A DNA stretch of 64,000 nt, from contig NZ_CP024770.1 in NCBI RefSeq assembly GCF_011395035.1, positions 495,785 through 559,784 of the forward strand. Direction: 5' to 3'. Both the position numbers and the translations under genes were made by a program. This DNA is from Pantoea cypripedii. GTDB lineage: Bacteria > Pseudomonadota > Gammaproteobacteria > Enterobacterales > Enterobacteriaceae. This document shows positions 43,707-52,720 of this stretch, piece after piece (the first letter of the stretch is position 1; every line of letters begins with the position of its first letter). The notes below the pieces were generated by a model. It made no database searches, had not been told where the DNA came from, and was given only the letters and a program-made list of their open reading frames with translations.

Positions 43707-45961
43707 AACGACTCCCTGAGTTTCTCTCCCTGAAACTGAGCCAGATGAAAGAGGGGCAGGCTGCCAATCTCTCACGTCGTCGCTTTTTGCTGGCCTCGGC
43801 CGGGACAGTTGCGGGTGCTTTTGTCCTTGGCTTCGGTTTACCCGTTGGCGAGGCACGGGCGCAGGGAACAGCTGCGCCGACTCCCCCAGGAACACGCGTG
43901 CCTGCTTTTCTTGAAATTCGTCCGGATAACAGCATCCGTTTTCTCTGCCCATTTGTTGAAGGTGGGCAGGGCATTTTTACCGGTATGGCGCAAATTGTCG
44001 GTGAGGAGCTGGACGCCGATCCATCAACCTTCATCGTGGAGAATGCCCCGGCTGGTGCTGACTACAAGGTTATGGACATTGGTATCCGCATTACCGGCGG
44101 CAGTATGTCCGTGCGAATGAGTTACAACACCATGCGCCGACTGGGAGCGCTGGCCCGTCAGATGCTGCTCCAGGCAGCCGCAGATGAATTGAATGTCCCT
44201 GTGGCATCGTTGATCACTGAACCTGGCAAAGTTATTGATACGGCTTCGGGCCGAACTCTGTCCTATGGTCAGCTTGCGGGCCGGGCAATGAATATGGCGG
44301 TGCCCGACCCTGCCACGGTTAAACTTAAGGACCCCAGTCAATTTCGCTGGATTGGCAAACCGGTGCCTCGCCTGGATATGCATAGCAAAGCCACAGGGCG
44401 GGCTATCTACAGTATCGATTGTAAAGTTGATGGTATGTTACATGCAGCCGTGCAACATGCACCGCGTATAGGTTTAATGCCGGGTGATATCCGCAATGAG
44501 GCTCAGGTAGCAGTGATGAAGGGCGTTCATTCGGTTCACCGTTTACCTGGTGCGGTTGCCGTAGTTGCTGAACGCTGGTGGCACGCAAAACGTGCTGCAG
44601 AGGCGTTGCAGGTAGCCTGGATTGAACCCGCAGAGAATGAACGTGACCGTTATATGCCAGCAGATTTCTCTTCAGATAAATTTGCCGAACAACTGGCTAA
44701 TGAGCCTGGTCGCGGGGATGAGGCTGAGGCTAAGGGCGATGTGAGCGATGCACTGGCCAAAGCGCACACCAAAATCGAAGCGACTTACCACTCGCAGTAC
44801 CTGAATCATGCCCAGCTGGAGCCGCCGTCTACACTCGCTCGTTTTAATGGCGATGGTTCCCTTGAGCTATGGATGCCAAATCAGGCACCTGAGATGTTTC
44901 AGGCTGATGCAGCAAAACGCACCGGCCTCCCTCCGGAAAAGATCTTCATTCATTCTCCATTGCTGGGCGGTTTTTTTGGCAGACACTTTGTTTATGACAC
45001 GGCCATGGTATATCCCCAGGCGATACAGTTAGCTAAGGCGGTAGGGCGGCCTGTTAAGGTTATCTGGAGTCGTGAGGAGGAATTTTTACGTGACACGCGC
45101 CGCCCGATGGCCGCCGTGCGTTTTCATGCCGGGCTGGACGCAGCAGGTTATCCGGTCGCACTTGACGTTGTCAGCATTACCGAAGGACCCACAGAAGGGA
45201 TCGCGGGGAAACGTGGAGAAAAACTGGACGAGACAGCCGTAGAAGGTCTCACCAACAAGGCCTATGCGATCCCAAACCGTCGTATTGCGCAAATCTATAA
45301 AAAGGGACCGGTATTGCTTGGCTACTGGCGTTCAGTCGGTAATTCCATGAATGATTTCCTCTATGAAAGTTTCCTTGATGAAATCGCACAGGCTGGCGGC
45401 AAGGATCCCTTCGAATTACGTTTGCATTTATTGCAGGGCAATAAAAGGCTGACAAACCTGCTACATGCGGTGGTGGATCTCTCGGGAGGGTGGAAACCCG
45501 GACCTTTCACAGCGCCTGACGGGTCCCTGCGAGCGCGTGGCATTGCGATGGCCTCTCCTTTTGGAACTGAAGCGGCAGCAGTTGCCGAGGTATCTATCGT
45601 CAATGGCAAGGTCAGGGTTCATGACGTATGGGAAGCGATTGATCCTGGAAGTATCGTCAATCCGGCAATTATTGAGGCGCAGGTGAACAGTGCTGTGGCG
45701 CTGGGATTATCCCAGGTTCTGCTGGAAGAAAGTGTCTTTGAGCAGGGTAAACCGGTGGCTCGTAACTATGACCTGTACCCCATTTTACCCCCCTCGGCGA
45801 TGGCAAAAGTCCATGTAAAAATTGTTGAAAGTGGGGAAAAGATGGGCGGTATTGGTGAACCGCCGCTTCCGGCTGTTCCTCCGGCAGTCGCCAACGCCGT
45901 GTTCAGGCTCACCGGCAAACGCGTGCGTAGCATGCCGTTATCCCGTTACGACTTTACCTGA
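43703..45961 (+). CDS. Molybdopterin large subunit (isoquinoline 1-oxidoreductase/aldehyde dehydrogenase type), Tat-exported
   Basis: The 752-residue protein has an internal twin-arginine leader (NLSRRRFLLASAGTVAGAF, Arg about 25-27; cleavage near ARAQG). The molybdopterin-binding core includes EGGQGIFTGMAQIVGEELDAD shortened to EGGQGIFTGMAQIV, MSVRMSYN, LGGFFGRHFVYD and a C-terminal EKMGGIGEPPLPAVPPAVAN, whose Glu is the proposed catalytic base. It likely oxidises an aldehyde or N-heteroaromatic in the periplasm. It belongs with the 2Fe-2S and triheme cytochrome subunits. Confidence 0.93.
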   Translation: MKRLPEFLSLKLSQMKEGQAANLSRRRFLLASAGTVAGAFVLGFGLPVGEARAQGTAAPTPPGTRVPAFLEIRPDNSIRFLCPFVEGGQGIFTGMAQIVGEELDADPSTFIVENAPAGADYKVMDIGIRITGGSMSVRMSYNTMRRLGALARQMLLQAAADELNVPVASLITEPGKVIDTASGRTLSYGQLAGRAMNMAVPDPATVKLKDPSQFRWIGKPVPRLDMHSKATGRAIYSIDCKVDGMLHAAVQHAPRIGLMPGDIRNEAQVAVMKGVHSVHRLPGAVAVVAERWWHAKRAAEALQVAWIEPAENERDRYMPADFSSDKFAEQLANEPGRGDEAEAKGDVSDALAKAHTKIEATYHSQYLNHAQLEPPSTLARFNGDGSLELWMPNQAPEMFQADAAKRTGLPPEKIFIHSPLLGGFFGRHFVYDTAMVYPQAIQLAKAVGRPVKVIWSREEEFLRDTRRPMAAVRFHAGLDAAGYPVALDVVSITEGPTEGIAGKRGEKLDETAVEGLTNKAYAIPNRRIAQIYKKGPVLLGYWRSVGNSMNDFLYESFLDEIAQAGGKDPFELRLHLLQGNKRLTNLLHAVVDLSGGWKPGPFTAPDGSLRARGIAMASPFGTEAAAVAEVSIVNGKVRVHDVWEAIDPGSIVNPAIIEAQVNSAVALGLSQVLLEESVFEQGKPVARNYDLYPILPPSAMAKVHVKIVESGEKMGGIGEPPLPAVPPAVANAVFRLTGKRVRSMPLSRYDFT

Positions 45962-45989
45962 TCCTGTTCAGACACGGAGGAATGACAAT

Positions 45990-47339
45990 ATGACAAAACG
46001 CAGGATTGGTATTGCACTGATCATTTTACTGATCGTTATCATTGCCGTTGCAGCCTGGGCGTTGCGGACACCTTCTTCGCCTTTTGCTTCCAGTGATCAG
46101 GTTGATACATCAACGGCTGAGCTGCTTAAACAGGGTGAATATGTTGCCCGCCTGAGTGACTGTGTGGCCTGTCACAGTATACCGGAAGGCGCGCCTTTCG
46201 CGGGTGGGCTGAAAATGGCTACTCCGGTAGGGAATATCTACACCACCAACATTACCCCGGACAATGCGACAGGTATCGGTACCTACAGCCTCGCAGATTT
46301 CGATCGTGCTGTGCGGAAAGGGGTAGCGAAGGACGGGCATCGGTTATATCCCGCTATGCCATATCCTTCATACGTGAAACTCAGTGATGAGGATATTCGC
46401 GCACTTTATGCCTGGTTCAAACATGATGTAAAACCGGTGAGTCAGGAAAATAAACCCAGTGAAATACCCTGGCCATTGAATATGCGCTGGCCGCTGGCAT
46501 TCTGGAATACCGCGTTTACCCCAACTGACTCATGGCAGCCAAAAGTGGGCCAGGATGAGCAATGGAATCGTGGCGCATATCTGGTCGAAGGTCCGGGACA
46601 TTGTGGCAGTTGCCATACCCCCCGCACACTGGCTTTCAACGAAAAAGGCCTGGATGATTCCAGTGAACATTTCCTGGCGGGGGCATCTCTGGATGGCTGG
46701 TATGCACCGAGTCTGCGAGGTGACGTTAACACGGGCATGTCACGCTGGAGTGAAGAGGATGTCTTTACCTTCCTGAAAGCCGGGCGTAATCAACATGGTG
46801 TTGTTTTCGGATCAATGGCGGATGTTTTCAATAACTCAACGCAATATATGAGCGATGATGATCTGAAAGCGATTGCGCATTACCTGAAATCACTACCGGC
46901 TGGCAGCAATAACCAATCACAGGCATGGCAATATGATGGTTCAACCATGAGCAAGTTGACCCTGTCAGAAAGATTAAAAACGCCTGGTGCCCAAACATTT
47001 ATGGCGCGTTGTAGTAGCTGTCATGGTGCTGATGGCCGGGGGCAGGCCCCGTGGATACCGCCGCTGGCAGGAGCGACCTCTATGCTTGTGGATGATTCGT
47101 CGTCAATAAATGTGACCCTCAATGGTTCCGCCAGGGTTGTAGCTGATGGGATGCCAGACGCCTATCGTATGCCGCCATTCCGTAAACAGCTGTCTGATAA
47201 GGAAATTGCTGATGTGCTCAGTTTTATTCGCTCATCCTGGGGTAATACCGGTACGCCGGTCAAACAGGAAACGGTGACTGAACTACGGGAACGCACCGAT
47301 CCTGCAAGTAGTAACGTCATTATTCTGCAAATGAGATAG
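45990..47339 (+). CDS. Triheme membrane-anchored cytochrome c (dehydrogenase electron-transfer subunit)
   Basis: The 449-residue protein has an N-terminal anchor (IGIALIILLIVIIAVAAWAL) and three CxxCH haem sites: DCVACHSIP (about 58-62), HCGSCHTPR near the middle and RCSSCHGAD in the last third. Each is followed by a distal Met in a cytochrome c fold. This is the layout of gluconate, sorbitol and aldehyde dehydrogenase cytochrome subunits that deliver electrons to ubiquinone or an oxidase. GGAGGAATGACAAT precedes the ATG at 45990. It is the last gene of the operon, before a strong terminator. Confidence 0.93.
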   Translation: MTKRRIGIALIILLIVIIAVAAWALRTPSSPFASSDQVDTSTAELLKQGEYVARLSDCVACHSIPEGAPFAGGLKMATPVGNIYTTNITPDNATGIGTYSLADFDRAVRKGVAKDGHRLYPAMPYPSYVKLSDEDIRALYAWFKHDVKPVSQENKPSEIPWPLNMRWPLAFWNTAFTPTDSWQPKVGQDEQWNRGAYLVEGPGHCGSCHTPRTLAFNEKGLDDSSEHFLAGASLDGWYAPSLRGDVNTGMSRWSEEDVFTFLKAGRNQHGVVFGSMADVFNNSTQYMSDDDLKAIAHYLKSLPAGSNNQSQAWQYDGSTMSKLTLSERLKTPGAQTFMARCSSCHGADGRGQAPWIPPLAGATSMLVDDSSSINVTLNGSARVVADGMPDAYRMPPFRKQLSDKEIADVLSFIRSSWGNTGTPVKQETVTELRERTDPASSNVIILQMR

Positions 47340-47342
47340 TAC

Positions 47343-47378
47343 GATAAACAGCCCATCTTTTCAGATGGGCTGTTTATC
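47343..47378 (+). terminator. Strong terminator after the molybdoenzyme operon
   Basis: GATAAACAGCCCATCT pairs perfectly with AGATGGGCTGTTTATC: a 16-bp stem with a TTTC loop, 4 bases after the cytochrome stop. Confidence 0.9.
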
Positions 47379-48201
47379 AAAACTCAGGTGAAAGTACCTT
47401 GTCGTAGTCTTTATAAGACCGAATTCATATAGCCTATAATTTATTTACTCTTTGATATAAATAAGATGGGTTTCAGCATTCTCATTTATAATTCCCTCTG
47501 GGATAATATGTTCAATCCATTAATTACATGGATGCATCGTTGATTAACTTAATTTTCATTAGGGAAATAAGCAGTGATTTAATCATTTTTTTAGTCTATT
47601 GATTTCTTGATTTATTGTTATTTTCGAATAACTTTATTTTTCACCTTCTTCTGAAGTAAGAGCTAAGTTTATGGAAGAGATACTGATTGTTGAGCCGGTT
47701 TTTTTCAATCTATAAATATGAAATAAGAACTAACCTAACAGTTTTGTGCTGATATACCAAGACACACTGAAATTTCGGTGAAGAATTGATCTGACGATCA
47801 GTTTACTCCTCAGTTCATAGCCCACTCCTGGTCTCAAACTATAAGGTGGATATTTCGGCGGGCATGGGTTTAATCCGCATTAGTGAATCTCACTCAAAAT
47901 GGCATCAAGTTTACCGCTATTAATCTTTCAACCACCACTTACTACACTTCCAGTCATTCCTGGTAAGCAGTTGTATCTCAGCCAGCATTATTTCTTGTCA
48001 CCTGCAGAATGATTAACAGTAGGAGCAAATGAGAATGCCGGATGGCGCAATCCGTTCCCGCCTGGTTCCGCAGTTTGGCTTCTGTCAGCCGTGTTTGCCC
48101 CGGTGGTTCATCTAAACATGACTAAAAGCGAAAACGAAATCTCTCTCCGCTCCGGCAACGGAACAACCACATTGATGATTTCAAATATATTGGAGGATAG
48201 C
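47379..48201. other. Long AT-rich intergenic region
   Basis: More than 800 bases with little coding character, AT-rich especially at 47430-47740. From about 48013 a frame is open into the aldo-keto reductase gene and reads NPFPPGSAVWLLSAVFAPVV, but it has no ribosome-binding site and looks like either non-coding sequence or a remnant of another gene. No tRNA, repeat or transposase trace is recognised. Confidence 0.45.
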
Positions 48202-49188
48202 ATGCAATATACATTTTTGGGCCGTACCGGCCTGCGGGTCAGCCGCATTGCTCTGGGGACCATGAATTTCGGTGAACTCACTGATGAGACAACCAGCTTC
48301 CGCATCATGGATGAAGCCTTCGATGCTGGCATCAATTTCTTCGACACCGCCGACGTCTATGGCGGTCCGCAGTCGCCGGATATGGAAAAAGGCTATGGTA
48401 CATCGGAAGAAATTATCGGTCGCTGGCTGGCCAAAGGTGGAAAACGCGACAGCATCGTACTGGCTACCAAAGCGTACCAGCCTATGGGCACTGGTCCCAA
48501 CGATAAATACCTGTCCGCCTATCATATCAAGCGCGCCTGCGAAGCGAGCCTGAAACGACTAAACACCGACCACATTGACCTCTACCAGATGCATCACATC
48601 GATCGTTCGACACCGTGGGAAGAGATCTGGCAGGCGATGGAGCAACTGATCCGTGAGGGCAAGATAACCTACGTCGGCAGTAGCAATTTTGCTGGCTGGG
48701 ATATCGCCACTGCGCAATGCACCGCCACTGCGCGCAATCTGCTGGGTCTGGCGTCAGAGCAGAGCCTGTACAACCTGACACAACGTACTATCGAACTGGA
48801 AGTGATCCCGGCGCTACGTCATTTTGGCGTTGGGCTTATTCCCTGGAGTCCGATCGGAATGGGGTTACTGGGCGGAGTACTGCGTAAGATCGCTGACGGT
48901 CGCAGGGCCACACCTGCCTTACAACAACAGATCAATCGGCTACGTCCGCGACTGGAAGCGTATGAGTCATTATGCGACGAACTGGGTGAATCTCCGGCCG
49001 ACGTAGCGTTGGCCTGGCTGCTGCACAACCCGGTGGTAACCGCAACGATAAGCGGACCGCGCACCGTCGAACAGTTGCAACAGAACCTTAACGCCCTGTC
49101 AGTCAAACTAACAGAAGAAACGCTGAATAAACTCGACGAAATCTGGCCTGGCCCGGGCGGCGAAGCGCCAGTGGCTTACGCCTGGTAA
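48202..49188 (+). CDS. Aldo-keto reductase
   Basis: The 328-residue TIM-barrel enzyme opens YTFLGRTGLRVSRIALGTMN. The catalytic tetrad is visible: Asp and Tyr in FFDTADVYGG, Lys in LATKAY and His in YQMHHID. NADPH contacts appear in YVGSSNFAGWD and in TISGPRTVEQLQQNL. GGAGGATAGC precedes the ATG at 48202, so the longer upstream frame is not used. It reduces aldehydes or ketones in the cytosol. Confidence 0.94.
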   Translation: MQYTFLGRTGLRVSRIALGTMNFGELTDETTSFRIMDEAFDAGINFFDTADVYGGPQSPDMEKGYGTSEEIIGRWLAKGGKRDSIVLATKAYQPMGTGPNDKYLSAYHIKRACEASLKRLNTDHIDLYQMHHIDRSTPWEEIWQAMEQLIREGKITYVGSSNFAGWDIATAQCTATARNLLGLASEQSLYNLTQRTIELEVIPALRHFGVGLIPWSPIGMGLLGGVLRKIADGRRATPALQQQINRLRPRLEAYESLCDELGESPADVALAWLLHNPVVTATISGPRTVEQLQQNLNALSVKLTEETLNKLDEIWPGPGGEAPVAYAW

Positions 49189-49204
49189 TCCCCCCTTTTT
49201 TAAT

Positions 49205-49227
49205 CAGCCGGTTCATTGGACCGGCTG
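49205..49227. terminator. Hairpin between the aldo-keto reductase and DUF3737 genes
   Basis: CAGCCGGT pairs with ACCGGCTG around TCATTGG. The T tract precedes it on the + strand, so classic termination in that direction is doubtful; it may instead attenuate or protect the transcript. Confidence 0.4.
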
Positions 49228-49241
49228 AGGAATCATGTAAC

Positions 49242-50108
49242 ATGAATACAATTACTGATCAGACATTTGAAGGTGAACGTGCTTTATTCGGACTACAGGA
49301 TACTCGTTTATTCCGTTTGACGTTTTTGCCGGGAGAATCTCCAGTTAAGCAGGCCTGGAATATTGTAGCCAGTCACTGCCAGTTCAGGGGGAAATATCCT
49401 TTCTGGCACAATACGAACCTCGTCATTGAGGATTGTGAATTTACCTCTGATGCCCGTGCAGCTATCTGGTATTCCGGTAATGTCAGCATGAAACGTTGTC
49501 AGGTCGATGCCCCTAAAATGTTCCGGGAAGTAACCGGACTGACCCTTGAAGATACTGTCTTTCCGGATGCCGCAGAATTTCTCTGGAACTGCAGTGATGT
49601 AACGCTCCGTCGTGTTGAAGTGAGTCGGGGTGATTATATTTTCATGAACGGCCGTAACATTCGCATAGATGGGTTCCGGTTGCAGGGAAACTATTCTTTT
49701 CAGGATGCCCGGGATGTGGTGATACGGCATGCCCGGATTGACTCAAAAGATGCTTTCTGGAATTCCGAAAATGTGACCGTAATTGACAGCGTCATCACCG
49801 GTGAATATCTCGGCTGGCATTCCCGCAACCTCCGGTTAATCAACTGTGTCATCACGGGTACGCAACCCCTGTGCTATGCCTCCGGTCTGGTGATGGAAAA
49901 CTGTACCATGAAGGATGCCGATTTGTGTTTTGAATACAGTACGCTGAATGCGGATATCTGCAGCGATGTTATCAGTATTAAAAATCCGGCAGGCGGTATT
50001 ATCAGGGTACAGAAAGTTGAACATATCATTATTGATGATTTCTGTCCGGAACCAGGAGACTGTGAAATCATCGAAACGGCCGGGGTGATGTATGCATCCC
50101 CTGTTTGA
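49242..50108 (+). CDS. DUF3737 right-handed beta-helix-like protein
   Basis: The 288-residue protein is built of short repeats of the kind TNLVIEDCEF, SDVTLRRVEV, RNIRIDGFRL, RDVVIRHARI and ENVTVIDSVI, about one strand every 20 residues, typical of a right-handed beta-helix. Family DUF3737 members have this form and no known role. There is no signal peptide, so it is predicted cytoplasmic. The 3' end overlaps the next gene by 17 bases, a strong sign of co-expression with the PLP lyase. Confidence 0.85.
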   Translation: MNTITDQTFEGERALFGLQDTRLFRLTFLPGESPVKQAWNIVASHCQFRGKYPFWHNTNLVIEDCEFTSDARAAIWYSGNVSMKRCQVDAPKMFREVTGLTLEDTVFPDAAEFLWNCSDVTLRRVEVSRGDYIFMNGRNIRIDGFRLQGNYSFQDARDVVIRHARIDSKDAFWNSENVTVIDSVITGEYLGWHSRNLRLINCVITGTQPLCYASGLVMENCTMKDADLCFEYSTLNADICSDVISIKNPAGGIIRVQKVEHIIIDDFCPEPGDCEIIETAGVMYASPV

Positions 50109-51282
50109 TACACCGGTAAATCGAAAAGGAACGAATGCCTGGAAATGGGATGTGGCAGGAAAACAGGATATGCTTCCGTTCCACGTTGCTGATATGGATT
50201 TCCGGGTTGCTACTCCTATTCAGAAGGCACTGGTTCAGAAGGCACAGGGCGGCATTTTTGGCTACAACACTGTACCTGATGCGTACTTTGCCGCCATTCA
50301 GACCTGGTTCAGACAACGCTATCAGTTCAGGATAGAGAAGGACTGGATTATTTACACCACCGGTGTGCTGGCTGCCATCACGGCAACCCTGAAAGCGGCT
50401 ACCTTGCCGGGGGATGGTGTGATTATACAATCGCCTGTTTACCATCATTTCTTTACCTGTATAAGAAACAGTGGCTGTCAGGTAGTGGAGAATCCGCTGG
50501 TCTACAGGGACGGTATTTATTCTGTCGATTTTGATGGTCTGGAAAGGTTGGCTGCACATCCCTCAAACAAAGTGCTGTTATTATGCCATCCACATAATCC
50601 TGTCGGGCGTCGCTGGACAGCATCAGAACTGGAAAAAATTGCCGGTATTTGTGTCCGGCATCAGGTCCTGATCATTTCGGATGAAATTCACTGTGACCTT
50701 GTTCACGGTGAGGCACCTCATATTCCGCTGGCCAGTCTCTCTCCGGCAATAAGGCAGAATACGGTTACCTGCACTTCACCATCCAAAGGCTTTAACCTTG
50801 CCGGGTTGCAAGTGGCCAATATTTTCTGCGCAAATTCGGCGCTAAGAAAGGACATCAACCGGTATATCAATATTCATGAAGTCTGCGATCTCAACAGTTT
50901 TGCAATTGAGGGGCTGATTGCCGCCTATACGGAACCGGAAAGCAGCCAGTGGCTTGAGGAGGTAAAAATATATATCCGTGACAATTACGCTTTTCTGGCA
51001 GAGACCCTGCGACGTATTTTCCCAGGGTTACATATCCTGCCTCTGGAGGCCACATACCTGGCGTGGATTGACTGTACTGCGACCGGACTCAGCGCTGATG
51101 AACTCACCAACCAACTGTACAGGGAAACCGGTGTACTGCTGAGCAGTGGCCATGAGTTTGGAGAGAATGGACGGCACTTTATTCGTGTCAATCTTGCCTG
51201 TCCCCGCAGCCAGTTATCAGATGGGCTGCAGAGAATGTCTGCATTTTTCTCTGCCCTGAACGGAAAAATCCTCACCTGCTAA
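50092..51282 (+). CDS. MalY/PatB-type PLP cystathionine beta-lyase / aminotransferase
   Basis: The 396-residue protein opens FDTPVNRKGTNAWKWD and PFHVADMDFRVATPIQKAL, the MalY/PatB signature. PLP contacts are CHPHNPVGRRW, ISDEIHCDLV and the lysine in TCTSPSKGFNLAGLQ. It cleaves C-S bonds of cystathionine or cysteine conjugates, giving thiol, pyruvate and ammonia. In an oxidoreductase-rich island it could process cysteine or glutathione adducts of electrophiles. It starts inside the DUF3737 gene. Confidence 0.92.
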   Translation: MHPLFDTPVNRKGTNAWKWDVAGKQDMLPFHVADMDFRVATPIQKALVQKAQGGIFGYNTVPDAYFAAIQTWFRQRYQFRIEKDWIIYTTGVLAAITATLKAATLPGDGVIIQSPVYHHFFTCIRNSGCQVVENPLVYRDGIYSVDFDGLERLAAHPSNKVLLLCHPHNPVGRRWTASELEKIAGICVRHQVLIISDEIHCDLVHGEAPHIPLASLSPAIRQNTVTCTSPSKGFNLAGLQVANIFCANSALRKDINRYINIHEVCDLNSFAIEGLIAAYTEPESSQWLEEVKIYIRDNYAFLAETLRRIFPGLHILPLEATYLAWIDCTATGLSADELTNQLYRETGVLLSSGHEFGENGRHFIRVNLACPRSQLSDGLQRMSAFFSALNGKILTC

Positions 51283-51310
51283 GGCTGCACATTATTTTTG
51301 GGAGTGAAGT

Positions 51311-51811
51311 ATGAAGTGGAACAGGTATTTTTCCCCGGCCCGTGCATTCCTGCCCGTCGTGATAGCCGCGTTATCCGTGTGTTTTTCCGGTCTGGCTCTT
51401 TCGCAGACGATGGAAAAGCCAGCCGTAGCCCCTATGAGGACACAAAAAATGACAGCACAGACAAAAATTAATATCGCGATCGCCGGACAGAATGTACATG
51501 TTGCTTTGGATGATACTCCTGCCGCCCGTGCGTTTATTGCGCAGTTACCCCTGACTCTGCGTTTTGAAGATTACGGCACCACAGAAAAGATCAGCTATCT
51601 GCCGAATAAACTGACAACGGAAGGAGAACCGCCCGGCTATACGCCGGTCACTGGCGATTTTTCATATTATGCGCCCTGGGGGAATATCGCTGTTTTTCTC
51701 AAAGATTTCAGTTATTCCCGTGGTCTGGTCAGGCTGGGGCACATTGAGTCCGGTCTGGAGGTGATGAACCAGAAAGGAGAGCACGAAGGCATCGTCACGT
51801 TGCTCAAATAA
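51311..51811 (+). CDS. Exported cyclophilin-like fold protein
   Basis: The 166-residue protein has a signal peptide with core FLPVVIAALSVCFSGLALSQT. The mature domain is of the cyclophilin-like type: INIAIAGQNVHVALDDTPAA, LPLTLRFEDYGTTEKISYLP and GDFSYYAPWGNIAVF. This fold lacks the prolyl isomerase active site; its role is unknown. GGGAGTGAAGT precedes the ATG. The truncated relative at 23659 shows that the family recurs next to alpha/beta hydrolase genes in this region. Confidence 0.85.
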   Translation: MKWNRYFSPARAFLPVVIAALSVCFSGLALSQTMEKPAVAPMRTQKMTAQTKINIAIAGQNVHVALDDTPAARAFIAQLPLTLRFEDYGTTEKISYLPNKLTTEGEPPGYTPVTGDFSYYAPWGNIAVFLKDFSYSRGLVRLGHIESGLEVMNQKGEHEGIVTLLK

Positions 51812-51910
51812 TGAGGAGCCGCCGGATTCAGGTCGGTTCTACAGGCAATCCAGGTGCGATATCCTCTCCTCGGGTATCGCCGTTAATACTCTCTGACACT
51901 GGCCATACTA

Positions 51911-52648
51911 ATGAAAAAAATGACAGGATTAAAAATGATGGTGCTGGGGCTGATGGCAGCAGGTGCCATGACTGCAACGGCCTCAGCCCAGACCGGTGAG
52001 TCACAACCGGAAAAAGTGAGTCCACTGATAGTTCTCGGAACATCGCAGGTCAGTAATGCAACGTTTGGCACATTCCTGCCAGTGTTGATGAATGACATCA
52101 TTCACAGTCGGGATGAAAAAAACAATATTTCCTTTGAGCTTTTCACACCTGAAGATGGTACGCCTGATATGCTTTCAGTCGAACGGTGGACAGACCGTGC
52201 CGGTTTTGATGCTCATCTTGCCTATCCGTATGTACAAACCTTTATTGAAAAAGTACCCTCAGCCCTGAGAAAGGGGGGAACTCAGTCGGCATTGTTCATG
52301 AGAGACTTGTCTCCGGTTCCGGAGCAGGCTATTCCGTCGCCGCAGACAACCCGTAACAGTCTTACCGTTTTTATGATAAAACCGACAGCACTGGCCAGTG
52401 TGATAGATGCCACACTTAAAACCGCTGAAGCGGCCAGAGCCACGCACGGGAATCTCCGATATGACGTTTTCCAGGATATTTCACAACCGCGACGCCTGGC
52501 AATATTCCAGCGATGGGTATCATCTGATGCGCTTGAGGCATGGAACCTTCAGGATGCAGCGAAATCCTATGAGGCATTCCTGGCTGATTCGCGAGAAACG
52601 CCCGCCAGTCCACAACTTTGGCGCCCGGTGAAAGATATCGGCAGATAA
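51911..52648 (+). CDS. Exported protein with two ABM (antibiotic biosynthesis monooxygenase-like) domains
   Basis: The 245-residue protein has a Sec signal peptide (MKKMTGLKMMVLGLMAAGAM, cleavage near ASA). The mature part holds two ferredoxin-like ABM repeats: one around FELFTPEDGTPDMLSVERWTDRAGFDAHL, best seen in its core SVERWTDRAGFDAH, and one around LRYDVFQDISQPRRLAIFQR. Such domains bind quinols or haem-like ligands and act as cofactor-free oxygenases. Export to the periplasm is unusual. It lies in the same direction as the cyclophilin-like gene, 99 bases away. Confidence 0.82.
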   Translation: MKKMTGLKMMVLGLMAAGAMTATASAQTGESQPEKVSPLIVLGTSQVSNATFGTFLPVLMNDIIHSRDEKNNISFELFTPEDGTPDMLSVERWTDRAGFDAHLAYPYVQTFIEKVPSALRKGGTQSALFMRDLSPVPEQAIPSPQTTRNSLTVFMIKPTALASVIDATLKTAEAARATHGNLRYDVFQDISQPRRLAIFQRWVSSDALEAWNLQDAAKSYEAFLADSRETPASPQLWRPVKDIGR

Positions 52649-52720
52649 TAAGATCAATGTTAAACAAGAACCGGCTATGGGTCATATTACTATGGCAACA
52701 TCGCCGGTTGACCTTAATGT

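Noticed and set aside
48013..48201. Open frame in phase with the aldo-keto reductase, read as an N-terminal domain
   Set aside because: No ribosome-binding site or family match; the reductase has its own GGAGGATAGC start at 48202.
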